Positions 1-9,938 of a stretch of DNA of 64,000 bases are shown here, piece by piece (position 1 is the first letter of the stretch; every line of letters starts with the position of its first letter). Made by a program: the position numbers and the translations under genes. A model generated the notes under the pieces. It did no database searches. It had not been told where the DNA came from and saw only the letters and a list, made by a program, of their open reading frames with translations. The stretch is taken from contig OZ037833.1 in assembly GCA_964035575.1 (NCBI GenBank), forward strand, positions 1,302,001 to 1,366,000. Reading direction: 5' to 3'. The stretch comes from Rhynchopus sp. YZ270_cl-10 (lineage: Eukaryota > Euglenozoa > Diplonemea > Diplonemida > Diplonemidae).

Positions 1-1
1 A

Positions 2-211
2 GAGGACATCGCGGTGCTGCAGGCGTGCGACGGCATCTGGGACTGCATGAGTGATGCGGAGGTCGGCGACTTCGTTGTCTCACGCCTCCAAAAAGGCCTC
101 CCACACACCGAGATCGCAGAAGCCATCTGCAACCACTGCCTTGCCCCTGAAATATGCGAGTCCGGATTAGGCACAGACAATATGAGTCTGCACCTTCTGG
201 TTATGCGGTGA
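2..211 (+). CDS. PP2C-type protein phosphatase, C-terminal fragment (5' end outside window)
   Basis: Open from the window edge in the frame starting at base 2, ending TGA at 209-211; about 69 residues are visible. The segment QACDGIWDCMSDAEV followed by SRLQKGL, a cysteine-bearing CNHCLAP stretch and GTDNMSLHLLV is the C-terminal core of PPM/PP2C Ser/Thr phosphatases. In that family the consensus ACDGIWDVM carries a metal-binding Asp, and the late G-x-DNM-T segment carries another. These enzymes dephosphorylate phosphoserine and phosphothreonine using Mn/Mg. Both metal-binding Asp positions appear intact. Substrate and localisation cannot be told because the N-terminus is missing. The gene is followed by about 14 kb without another convincing host gene. 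Confidence 0.85.
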   Translation, partial: EDIAVLQACDGIWDCMSDAEVGDFVVSRLQKGLPHTEIAEAICNHCLAPEICESGLGTDNMSLHLLVMR

Positions 212-544
212 CGTGGAGGGGGGGGTCCTCAGGGAGGAGTTAGTTTAAAAGTGATGTAGTTGTGTTGGGTTTGGGGGAGTGGGGGGGTTGAGTGGGTATT
301 GCGTACTACACGTTTTTATGAAAAAAAAAAAAAAAAGCAAAAAAAAATATTCAGAAAAATTTTATATGAAGAAGGAAAAATAGTCCAGAAAAAAAGATAA
401 AGGAAATTACCCTTTCCCGTACTTTCTTCCAAACGTTGTCCCGTTTTTTTTTAAAAAGTGATTTGGTTTTTTGATCTCATATTATGCGTGTGTAATGTTG
501 TACAGAACAACTTTTTTTTTTTTTTTTTTTTTTTTGCGATTTTC
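212..544. other. AT-rich intergenic, no gene seen
   Basis: G-rich just after the PP2C stop, then poly(A) and poly(T) tracts. No coding potential, and no RNA gene recognised. Confidence 0.6.
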
Positions 545-994
545 CATGGATGTAGAAAGTACGTGACGAAAAAAAAGTACTTTTTTTCCAAAAATCGGGT
601 TACGTGATACTTCACGTACGTGACGTTTTTTGAAAAAGTATTTTACGTGATTTACGTGATTTCGAAAAAAAAACGAAAAAAAGTACTTTTTTTTTTTTGA
701 AAAAAAAAAAGTACTTTTTTTTTCACGTGAAAATCAACGTACGTGAAAATATTGGAGCGTTTTCGGCCATAAAAATGCCCGAAAACACCCGCATTTGCAT
801 TTCCGGAATCCGCCCATTCTGTGGTGGGGGATATACAGAAAAATGGACAAAATTTTAGTGGCTAAAATTTTCACGAAATATGAACCCACACCCAAATGGG
901 TAAAAAAGTACTTTTTTTTTTTCATTTTTCGTCACGTACTTTTTTACTTTTTTTTTTTAAAAAAAAGTACGTGAAGTACTTTCTACATCCATGA
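545..994. mobile_element. Palindromic (foldback) element, CATGGATGT family, copy 1
   Basis: The ends are inverted repeats: CATGGATGTAGAAAGTACGT on the left and its complement, ending CTACATCCATG, on the right. The interior is built of GTACGTGA-type words and A/T runs. ATTTTC flanks both sides (539-544 and 995-1000), consistent with a 6 bp target duplication. It has no coding potential, so it is non-autonomous. The centre (about 750-905) carries a module with a TTTCCGGAATCCG stretch followed by CTGTGGTGGGGG, shared with the element at 2939-3815. A second family member with the same terminal words lies at 40973-41402. Confidence 0.7.
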
Positions 995-1020
995 ATTTTC
1001 TTTTCAAAAAAAAAAAAAAA

Positions 1021-1080
1021 TAGTGGAGCACACTCTAGGGTGGCTACACTAATACAACCAAGTTTTCAAAAAACAAACAA
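1021..1080 (+). repeat. Short poly(A)-tailed retroposon, family B
   Basis: About 50 bp, from TAGTGGAGCACACTC to CCAAGTTTTC, then an A-rich tail. Near-identical copies lie at 8000-8058, 19107-19161, 46676-46738 and, inverted, 47112-47174. A poly(A) end and high identity suggest recent RNA-mediated dispersal. Confidence 0.65.
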
Positions 1081-1204
1081 ACAAAAATCTTCCCCTCCCG
1101 ACATTGAGTAAAGTCTTTACCCAGTAAAGTGTGTGTCGTCACAGTAACAAAACAAATACCATAGTTGGTTGTTCTGCACACAAACAAAAATAAAAAAACA
1201 TAGA

Positions 1205-1617
1205 TACAGAATGCGCATCATGCGCAAATTGTGTAAAAAACACAAATTGTCATGCGCATATTTTTTTGTGTTTTTTCTAAGAGAAAAACACAAAATTTTG
1301 CGCATTTAGAAAAACACACAAAATTTTGCGCGTCATGCGCATTATGCGCATTCTGATGCGCATATTTTTTGTGTGTTTTTCTAAAATGCGCATGTTTTTT
1401 TGTGTTTTTTTGGTATGCGCATCACACATATGCGTTATGCGCATACCAAAAAAACACAAAAAGACATGCGCATGAAGAAAAACACAAAAAAATATGCGCA
1501 TCCACTTTTGTTTTTTTGTATGCGCATGACATAAAAAAAACACACAAAAAACATGCGCATAACACAATTATGCGCATTATGCGCATTATGCGCATCATGC
1601 GCATGATGCGCATTCTC
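1205..1617. repeat. ATGCGCAT-rich palindromic repeat cluster
   Basis: Dozens of ATGCGCAT words are separated by AAAAACACAAAA-type spacers in both orientations. The outer parts (GAATGCGCATCATGCGC near 1209 and its complement near 1616) are inverted, so the block may be a foldback element. No target duplication was recognised. Both strands are open by composition only. Confidence 0.6.
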
Positions 1618-2930
1618 TAGCTATGAAAAAAGGGCTGGTTTTTTTGTTTTTTTTCGTTTTTTTTGTACAGTGTGTCCACTCCTCCGGGTGGTCGACACTG
1701 ATGCAGTCATTAAGCTCTCAAAGAAAAAACACAATCAACCTGAATTGATGCACGCAAGCCTCCACAAGCGTGCACAAAACGTGAACACAACGGTACCCAA
1801 TGTGTCACGAAGAACGTGGTCAACAAAAAGGTGGAGATTTGCACAAACTGTGGCAACTACACTAATCAAACAATTTTATCAAAAAAACAAAAAAAAACAA
1901 AAACCAAAAAGGTCCGAGTGAAGATTGTCTGAATGTCAGCTACACTACATCGTACATAATAAAATGCCAATTTATTCCAACCAAAAACCCAATGAAAAAA
2001 GAGGTGGGGATCCTTGCATGTACAACCCACCTGACACGCCCCAGGTTCTGCTTCGTCCCGGGAGTGTCAAGAACACGGTGTTCACACTAAAAACAGGCCT
2101 TTTGCTAACTTTGGGATTTTCCCCCTGAATGGCATGATGGTCAAAAAAAATAATTTCCTGGAAAAAAAGTACATTCCGAGCTTTCCCACCTGGTAAAAGC
2201 GGTCGTCGCGCGCTTCGCGCGCGCCTCCCTGCCAGCCACAGGGTGGAGAGGCGAAGGGTCAGTTTTGCGAGATAACAAAAACGGAATCTAATCCTTTATT
2301 AACGGTCCTTGGTCTTGCGCCTTACGTACACTAACCGTACAAAATCAATACGTCTTCCAGAAGCAGGGGCTGTTGCAACGGTTGGGTCAAGTTTCATTTC
2401 TGGCTGAAAAATGCAAGGGAATCCCCTTTGACATTGTAAAATGGCACCGTAGGCAGGAAGAAAATAGCGTACAGCGCGAGCGAAGCGAGCGGGAATTTTT
2501 TTTTGAGGTATACCTCCGCGAGCGCAGCGAGCAGAAAAATTTTAAGGTGCCATCATGCCATCATGCCATCATGCCATCATGCCATCATGCCATCATGCCA
2601 TCATGCCATCATGCCATCTGGGGGGAAATCCCCAGGTGATGGAGAGCGAAAGCCCTGCCTCACCACCCCCCGTGGCATGATGGTGGCATGATGGAAAAAA
2701 AAATAAAAAACGCCCAAAAACGTGGCATGATGGCATGATGGTTAGCAAAAGGCCTGCACTAAAAAAATTTTTCAAAAAAAAAAAAAAAAAAACCAAAAAA
2801 AAACACACTGCGCCCTACCTCGTGTAGGTGATTGTCGACACACACACAAAAAAGGTGCCACAATATTCCGAAAGAAAAAAAAGCAACTCAGGTTCAGTTC
2901 TGTGATTTATGTTTCCCCCCCCCTTCCCCT
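1618..2930. other. Gene-free repeat region
   Basis: Contains a family A poly(A)-tailed retroposon (1831-1912), the hairpin CGCGCGCTTCGCGCGCG near 2208-2224 (the surrounding block recurs near 63747-63790), hairpins of the form GCGAGCGAAGCGAGC near 2477 and 2517, and a (CATCATGC)-type tandem array at about 2548-2620. No gene supported. Confidence 0.6.
2548..2620. repeat. Tandem array of the 8-mer ATCATGCC
   Basis: About nine head-to-tail copies of ATCATGCC. Isolated words GGCATGATGG in the opposite orientation recur around 2685-2745. Confidence 0.8.
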
Positions 2931-2938
2931 TCCCCAAC

Positions 2939-3815
2939 CAGTGGTCGCGCTAATTATGGGAAAAAATGGGGAAAAAATGGATTTCGGGTACGGAAAAACG
3001 TTCCTTGAAAAGGTTAGCTGGGGAGGCCCGGAAACCCCGTTTTGTGGCATTTCCGGGCCAATCCCGGCTTGTGGTGGGGTATATACGGAAAAATGGACAA
3101 AATTTTAGTGACTTAAATTTTCGCAAAATATGAACCCATACTCGTAAACAAGGGTCATTTTCAGGAAAATTCGGAAAATTCCGAGATTTGGAAGCAATAT
3201 TTCTCCTGAAAATCAGTGGGTTTTCAGCCCCAAAACATACCGCGATTGGAATTTCCGGAATCCGTCCGCGCTGTGGTGGGGTCACTTTGCCGAAATGGCC
3301 AATTTTTTGGTTTTGGTCAAAATCCATGTGGGTAAAGAGGGCCAATGTAAATCCCACAACCAGATTTTCTCTCCCTGATCCTGACGTCTTGCAACATGAA
3401 AATGCGCGAAAACACCGGCATTTGCATTTCCGGAATTCGTCCGTTCTGTGGTGGGGTCAATTTGCCGAAATGGACAAGTTCTTGGTTTTGGTCAAAACCC
3501 GTCAGTGTAAGGTAAAGGGGGCAAGTGTTTGCCTGTAGAAACTGGAAGGGAACAGGCAGCGCCGCAGGCGCACGGTAACCAACTTTTTTTTTTTTTCTCT
3601 TTTTTTTTTTTTTCTCCTCTTTCTTTTGACTTTCCGAGCCAATTGCGTTCCACGGCGGGGTCACATGTATATGCAAGTCCACTATGTGGTGGTCTTACTC
3701 AACAATATTAGAACTTCTGGTTTCTTAATGAAATCCCCGTACTGCAAAAAAAAAACGTTCCTACCAAAACCCCCAAAAATCCCGGGATGAGGGATGGACT
3801 TTAGCGCGAGCTCTG
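2939..3815. mobile_element. Non-autonomous hAT-like DNA transposon, copy 1 (877 bp)
   Basis: The ends are inverted: CAGTGGTCGCGCTAA on the left and TTTAGCGCGAGCTCTG on the right. A perfect 8 bp duplication, TCCCCAAC, flanks it (2931-2938 and 3816-3823). A CAG start plus an 8 bp duplication is the hAT superfamily signature. No transposase is present. A second, near-identical, inverted copy lies at 61167-62045 with its own 8 bp duplication. Three or more internal modules with TTTCCGG...CTGTGGTGGGGT are spaced roughly 160-210 bp apart (near 3070, 3275 and 3440). Confidence 0.88.
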
Positions 3816-3823
3816 TCCCCAAC

Positions 3824-4301
3824 AGGGGGTTTTTTTTTATTTTGCGTTTGCAGAAAAAAAGGAAGGATGTACGTGTTACACCCTTTAGTGCTTACTGTTT
3901 GTGTTATAAATAGTAAGTATATGAATGTATTCTGCGTTTTGCGCGAAACATCTCTTTATCTTAGATGTAAACCACGAAATGGATTGTAGGATCTTGTGTG
4001 GTTGGGGTCCACCCAACGATGGACCCCAACCACTGATCATGTACCAAAGGTACACATGCCGCGAGAGGGCTGTTGTATTTCAAATCAACTTATTTTCTAG
4101 ACGAGAGAACCCACGCAAACGAGAGGCTCAGGTTCATCTCAGTAACGTTTCTTTCTGTGTTCCCCCTCACATAAAAGTGCAAGGTGCTAATATACCCCCC
4201 CAATCTCTTTTTGGAAAGTGGAGATGTGCACAACTGTGGCAACACAACGGAGGCAACTACACTACTCCAAACAATTTATCAAACAAAAACAAAAAAAAAA
4301 A
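3824..4301. other. Intergenic with dispersed short repeats
   Basis: Holds the dispersed modules 'AACCACGAAATGGATTG', 'CGAGAGGGCTGTTGTATTTC', 'GAGAGGCTCAGGTTCATCTC' and a family A poly(A)-tailed retroposon from about 4218. Each recurs elsewhere (for example near 8250, 18265, 18346 and 50283). No gene. Confidence 0.55.
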
Positions 4302-4306
4302 ACAAA

Positions 4307-5544
4307 TGGTGTGGCTGAAGGGGGGGTGCTATTTTCTGCTACTTTCTGCTACTTTCTGCTATTTTCTGCTATTTTCTGCTATTTTGGGGGTCTGGATTTT
4401 TTTTATTTTTTGGCCGTGGTTTGGGCTTTTGCTAAAGGGAGGGGAAATGAGGGACTCCTGACCCCAGCCAGTCCCCAAAACACCTACCAAAGATGCAGAA
4501 CAAGGTTTTTTCGAGCAAAAAAGCGTAAAAAATAAGAGCAATTTTAGCAAAAAAAAAAATGTATTTATTTGTCCCGATATAGACCAGGTGCTGTACTGTG
4601 TACTGTGTACTGTGTACTGTGTACTGTGTACTGTGTACTGTGTACTGTGTACTGTGTACTGTGTACTGTGTACTGTGTACTGTGTACTGTGTACTGTGTA
4701 CTGTGTACTGTGTACTGTGTACTGTGTACTGTGTACTGTGTACTGTGTACTGTGTACTGTGTACTGTGTACTGTGTACTGTGTACTGTGTACTGTGTACT
4801 GTGTACTGTGTACTGTGTACTGTGTACTGTGTACTGTGTACTGTGTACTGTGTACTGTGTACTGTGTACTGTGTACTGTGTACTGTGTACTGTGTACTGT
4901 GTACTGTGTACTGTGTACTGTGTACTGTGTACTGTGTACTGTGTACTGTGTACTGTGTACTGTGTACTGTGTACTGTGTACTGTGTACTGTGTACTGTGT
5001 ACTGTGTACTGTGTACTGTGTACTGTGTACTGTGTACTGTGTACTGTGTACTGTGTACTGTGTACTGTGTACTGTGTACTGTGTACTGTGTACTGTGTAC
5101 TGTGTACTGTGTACTGTGTACTGTGTACTGTGTACTGTGTACTGTGTACTGTGTACTGTGTACTGTGTACTGTGTACTGTGTACTGTGTACTGTGTACTG
5201 TGTACTGTGTACTGTGTACTGTGTACTGTGTACTGTGTACTGTGTACTGTGTACTGTGTACTGTGTACTGTGTACTGTGTACTGTGTACTGTGTACTGTG
5301 TACTGTGTACTGTGTACTGTGTACTGTGTACTGTGTACTGTGTACTGTGTACCTTATGATCCGTTTGTGGAGTGGGAGGGGGTTTCCGGGTTTGCGGGCT
5401 GGCCAAGTTGCCTTCCCTCGTCCATCATGAGCCACACCACCACCCAGCTACCAAACCCAAAAAAAACCCCCCAAAGTGCTATTTTCTGCTATTTTCTGCG
5501 ATTTTCTGCTATTTTCTGCTATTTTGGGGTCGTCAGCCACACCA
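4307..5544. mobile_element. TGGTGTGGC inverted-repeat element carrying a heptamer satellite
   Basis: Terminal inverted repeats TGGTGTGGCTGA and TCAGCCACACCA are flanked by a 5 bp duplication, ACAAA (4302-4306 and 5545-5549). Subterminal repeats of TGCTATTTTC occur at both ends. The interior is dominated by the heptamer array at about 4591-5351. A 150 bp relative with its own 5 bp duplication lies at 50852-51001. There is no credible protein; the long open frames on both strands follow from the 7 bp period. Confidence 0.8.
4591..5351. repeat. (TGTGTAC)n heptamer satellite, about 108 copies
   Basis: An essentially perfect tandem array of the 7-mer CTGTGTA. The same satellite, inverted, forms the array at about 62658-63169. 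A related 7-mer, TGTGTTG, forms the array at about 9236-9470. Confidence 0.97.
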
Positions 5545-5574
5545 ACAAAAAAAAAAAAAAAATACATACAAAAC

Positions 5575-6460
5575 CAGGGAAGTTCCTAAGTGGGACCGAG
5601 AACATGAAATTCTGGATTTTAGTTTTTTTTTCCTTTTTTTTTTTCCTTTTTTTCCTTAGGGGGCTTTCTTGTGGTTTCTGGTGGGTTTCACTGTAGGTGA
5701 CACACCACCAGTGTGGTGAAATGGTCGAAACTCTCAAAAGCAAGAGTTTTCAGGGGGCAAGAAAAAAAAATTGACAACAAAATCCTTCACTGTCCAGGGC
5801 TGTACCCCCAATTTTTTTTTTGCCTGCGGCGCCATTTTTCATTTTTTGCTCTGCAAAAAAGGGTTCGTTGGAAGCTAGATTTTTACACTGTACTCAAATT
5901 TTTTTGCCTGCGGCGCCATTTATATTATTTTTTGCTCCGCAAAAAGAGAAGTGCAACGCCTCACCGTTCATCGGCGGAAGCACTGGTTCCACGGGTTATC
6001 GAACCCCAGAGAGCACTTCATTGGCATGCACGCGGTTACCGCGAGGGAGCGTGTATGCAGGTACAAAATCACTGCCCCATCCAAATAATATTCCCAACGT
6101 CTTTGGGGATCCCCTTGCATTTTGCAGCCAAAAATGCAACTAGACCAAAGCAAAAAGTTCCGCGCGAGTGTAGCGCGCCCGGGTTTGGGACCCCTTTTTG
6201 AATTTCGAGGGGCGGTTAAAGTGGGCCCAGAATCACAGTTCTGACACTCATTTAGCATTGTGAGCAACTCACTAGTGGTCGTAACCAAAATTTGTATCAA
6301 TCAAGAACTTGTCCATTTTCTCGAAATGACCCCACTACAGTGAGGGTAGAGCTCGGAAAGCCCGAAAAAGGGCAAAAAACCCCACCCAAAAAAAGGAAAA
6401 AAACGGGAACATAAATCCAGAATTTTGCTGTTTTTTCCGAGAACAAGGAACAACCCTGTG
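5575..6460. repeat. 886 bp tandem duplication, unit 1
   Basis: Begins at the CAGGGAAGTTCCTAAGTGG stretch and is repeated immediately as 6461-7345 with only scattered differences. It contains CTGCGGCGCCATTT words, an inverted copy of a GGGTTCGATAACCCG hairpin module (seen + near 20876) and an inverted GACCCCACTACAG module. No coding sequence supported. Confidence 0.85.
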
Positions 6461-7345
6461 TACAGGGAAGTTCCTAAGTGGGACCGAGAACATGAAATTC
6501 TGGATTTTAGTTTTTTTTTCCTTTTTTTTTTTCCTTTTTTCCTTAGGAGGCTTTCTTGTGGTTTCTGGTGGGTTTCACTGTAGGTGACACACCACCAGTG
6601 TGGTGAAATGGTCGAAACTCTCAAAAGCAAGAGTTTTCAGGGGGCAAGAAAAAAAAAATTGACACCAAAATCCTGCACCATCCAGGGCTGTACCCCCAAT
6701 TTTTTTTTGCCTGCGGCGCCATTTTTCATTTTTTGCTCTGCAAAAAAGGGTTCGTTGGAAGCTAGATTTTTACACCGTACCCAAAAATTTTTGCCTGCGG
6801 CGCCATTTATATTATTTTTTGCTCCGCAAAAAGAGAAGTGCAAACGCCTCACCATTCATCGGCGGAAGCACTGGCTCCACGGGTTATCGAACCCCAGAGA
6901 GCACTTCATTGGCATGCACACGGTTGCCACGAGGGAGCGTATGCCGGTACAAAATCACTGCCCCATCCAAATAATATTCCCAACGTCTTTGGGGATCCCC
7001 TTGCATTTTGCAGCCAAAATGCAACTAGACCAAAGCTGCAAAAAGTTCCGCGCGCGTGTAGCGCGCCCGGGTTTGGGACCCCTTTTTGAATTTCGAGGGG
7101 CGGTTAAAGTGGCCCAGAATCACAGTTCTGACACTCATTTAGCATTGTGAGCAACGCACTAGTGGTCGTAACCAAAATTTATATCAATCAAGAACTTGTC
7201 CATTTTCTCGAAATGACCCCACTACAGTGAGGGTAGAGCTCGGAAAGCCCGAAAAAGGGCAAAAAACCCCACCCAAAAAAAAGGAAAAAAACGGGAACAT
7301 AAATCCAGAATTTTGCTGTTTTTTCCGAGAACAAGGGGCAACCCT
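6461..7345. repeat. 886 bp tandem duplication, unit 2
   Basis: Second unit of the tandem pair, nearly identical to 5575-6460, diverging after the TTTTCCGAGAACAAGG stretch near 7335. Confidence 0.85.
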
Positions 7346-9235
7346 GTACAAAACTCGGGTCTTTCCCCCCTATTCACCATTTCCCCCAGTCCTCCCCCCT
7401 GATTGGAATAGTAGTTACTGTCTTGCGCCCACTTCTTCCCCTTCAAAAAGTAAGAGGAACGCGTGGTGAGACGACATTATTACTTTTTTTTGGTACGTTG
7501 TCACGAGAGGGCTTTGTATTTCAAATCAAAAAAGAAAAGTAGAGATTTTCACAAAAAAAAAAAAAACTGTGGCAAACACAGCCCGAGGCAACTACACAAA
7601 ACTCCAACAATTTATCAAAAAATATTTTTTTTTGAAAGATATATTCCCACCCCCTTTTCTTTTGCAATCTGTTCCTGAGGGCTTTGGGTCAAGGAGGTTC
7701 ACACTATATACGCTACGAGGGGAAAAAGTCTGACAAAAAGTGAACACTCATGCACGGACCACCCGGGCACTTAGGCGATTGTCGGGACAAAGAAGATACA
7801 AAGTGTATGCAAAAATAGCCCCAACCTCTAGAGGGAAGGATGCGACCAATGGTTTAATCTTTTTGGTCTTTAATGTCTGTTGTTAGAAGTGTTGTGGTAG
7901 CACTGCCCCCCTTTCCCCTCCCCTTTATCTCTCTTTGTTCAATGTATTGAGCAAAGGAGACAGGTGTCGCAGTGTGTTTTTTTTTTTTTTAAAGTTAGAT
8001 AGTGGAGCACACTCTAGGGTGGCTACACTACACTAATACAACCAAGTTTTCAAAAAGAGTTCTTTTAAGTCCAGCCTTGGGGCAACATTGGAGTACAGAT
8101 CCTGCACTATAGTAGGTGATTGTCAACAAAAGATGCAAACATGTCATCTTGGAGTGTTTTATGTTTGTTTTCTTTTTTCAAAAAATAAAAAAAGAATGTT
8201 TCAGATTTTTGTTTCCGTGCACACACCTTTCTTCTTTGTCCCCCCCCCTTTCAGATATCAACCTCGAAATGCATATAGGACTTTGCATAGTTGGGTGTCC
8301 ACTCGCTCCCACGGTGCACTGTCGGTCATGCCACCAAGGTACGATGTCACAGAAAGGACTTTTTTGTATTCCAAGCCAAAACAAATTTTTTTTCTTTTTT
8401 TTTGACGTGCTCAGGCACCTTAATGCCGGTTGGTGACAAAAGGTGACTAAACACGAGAGGCTTAGGTTCATCTTATAAATTTCCTTTTTATTCGTGTTTT
8501 CCCGCACGGTAACGACAGTGATAACGACGTGTGCACGAGAGGCACATACATCTTTCAACTTTTCTTTACCCCCCCCTTTGTTGCACGATGTGAGTGTATG
8601 TTTGTATCCCTTCTTCAGTTCCCCCTTCTCTTTCCCCCCAATACATACAGTCCCCTCCTTCCCGATACCCCTTCCAGCGTGACAGTGTGGGTTCTTTTGC
8701 TTTGTGTTCGTGGTGCTTAAGATTAACCAGAGAGGCTTAGGTTCATCTTGCAAACTATATATTTTTTTTTTCTTTGGGCATTTTTTTTTTTATATTTTTC
8801 TCATGCATTGATTTCCTTTCACATTTGATCCTTTTTTTGCAGCAATTAAAAAAGGAATGTATCGTTTTACGTCCTTCATGCTTTCTTTTGATTGGAAAGT
8901 ACATAAAATTGTTTTTTCTCATGCATGGAAAAGGGGATGGGGGTTTTATAAGAGTTTTTTTTTTTTTATAAAGCGCAGATAGTGAAATGACACTTTCAAC
9001 CTGTGCGGGCACTGCCAATAGATCATCAGTTCAATCTCCACAACCACTTTTGGACTTTATACACCGCTGCGACTCTTTGTGTTTGAAATTCGTTTACGCA
9101 TACGTAATTGTGCGGAGTGTTATCCACACTATGTGTGTCTGAAAGCATGTGTGGATGGTTCTCAGAGTGGGAACATTGTTCAAATGTGTGTGAACTAAGG
9201 TGTAGTGTGTGGAGTGTGTACATGATGTCGGTGTG
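7346..9235. other. Gene-free region with dispersed short repeats
   Basis: Contains a family A retroposon (about 7549-7622), a family B retroposon (8000-8058), the 'ACACGAGAGGCTTAGGTTCATC' type module near 8450 and 8727, the 'GTGCACGAGAGGCACATAC' module near 8530 and pyrimidine tracts. No gene can be supported. Confidence 0.55.
8000..8058 (+). repeat. Family B short retroposon copy
   Basis: Same sequence as 1021-1080, with a 5 bp internal duplication (ACTACACTA). Confidence 0.65.
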
Positions 9236-9470
9236 TGTGTGTTGTGTGTTGTGTGTTGTGTGTTGTGTGTTGTGTGTTGTGTGTTGTGTGTTGTGTGTTG
9301 TGTGTTGTGTGTTGTGTGTTGTGTGTTGTGTGTTGTGTGTTGTGTGTTGTGTGTTGTGTGTTGTGTGTTGTGTGTTGTGTGTTGTGTGTTGTGTGTTGTG
9401 TGTTGTGTGTTGTGTGTTGTGTGTTGTGTGTTGTGTGTTGTGTGTTGTGTGTTGTGTGTTGTGTGTTGTG
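9236..9470. repeat. (TGTGTTG)n heptamer satellite, about 33 copies
   Basis: A perfect 7 bp tandem array running straight into the left end of the retroelement at 9468. Five or so more units continue on the far side (14205-14240), so the element sits within the array. Confidence 0.95.
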
Positions 9471-9938
9471 GGGTTTATGATCGTACTCCTAGTGGTCAAA
9501 AGAAATCAAAATAAAAAACAATAACAACAAAGGGAGAGTGAGGGAGGAATCAGTTATCAATTGGCACCGTTAGTGCGAAATGTACGTGCGGGGAGGAGCT
9601 AGAGTGGGGAAAACGGAAAAAGCGAAAAATGAATTTTTTCTGCTGAAAATGGTGGTATTTTGTTTTTCCCAGCCCTCCCCGGTTCCTACCCTGCCAAAGC
9701 AGGAGGTAAAAAGAAATAGCAGCCCGACGCCCACCTTTTTTGTTTAAAGTACTCTCAAACCCCACATAACGCACTTCCAGTGCCTTACAGTGCTGCTATA
9801 TGTGGGGTTTATGATCGTACTCCTAGTGGTCAAAAGAAATCAAAATAAAAAACAATAACAACAAAGGGAGAGTGAGGGAGGAATCAGTTATCAATTGGCA
9901 CCGTTAGTGCGAAATGTACGTGCGGGGAGGAGCTAGAG
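9468..9938 (-). repeat. 3' split direct repeats B1-A2-B2 of the VIPER-like element
   Basis: A block of about 135 bp starting GTGGGGTTTATGATCG occurs at 9468-9604 and 9802-9938, separated by the A2 block (9605-9803). A2 matches the A1 block at the other end (14016-14205), except that 64 nt at 9641-9704 are represented there by a spliced-leader exon. Confidence 0.85.

Noticed and set aside
1205-1617. ATGCGCAT block as a CRISPR-like array
   Set aside because: Words are too short and irregularly spaced, with low-complexity spacers, in a eukaryotic context; a palindromic repeat explains it.
4580-5352. Heptamer array as telomeric repeat
   Set aside because: Euglenozoan telomeres are TTAGGG. This array is internal, lies inside a transposon, and has an inverted counterpart 57 kb away.
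4359-5696. Very long open frames on both strands through the heptamer array
   Set aside because: A 7 bp tandem unit without stop words stays open in several frames; the repeated heptapeptides are an artefact of the period. The same applies to 9026-9524 and 62452-63465.
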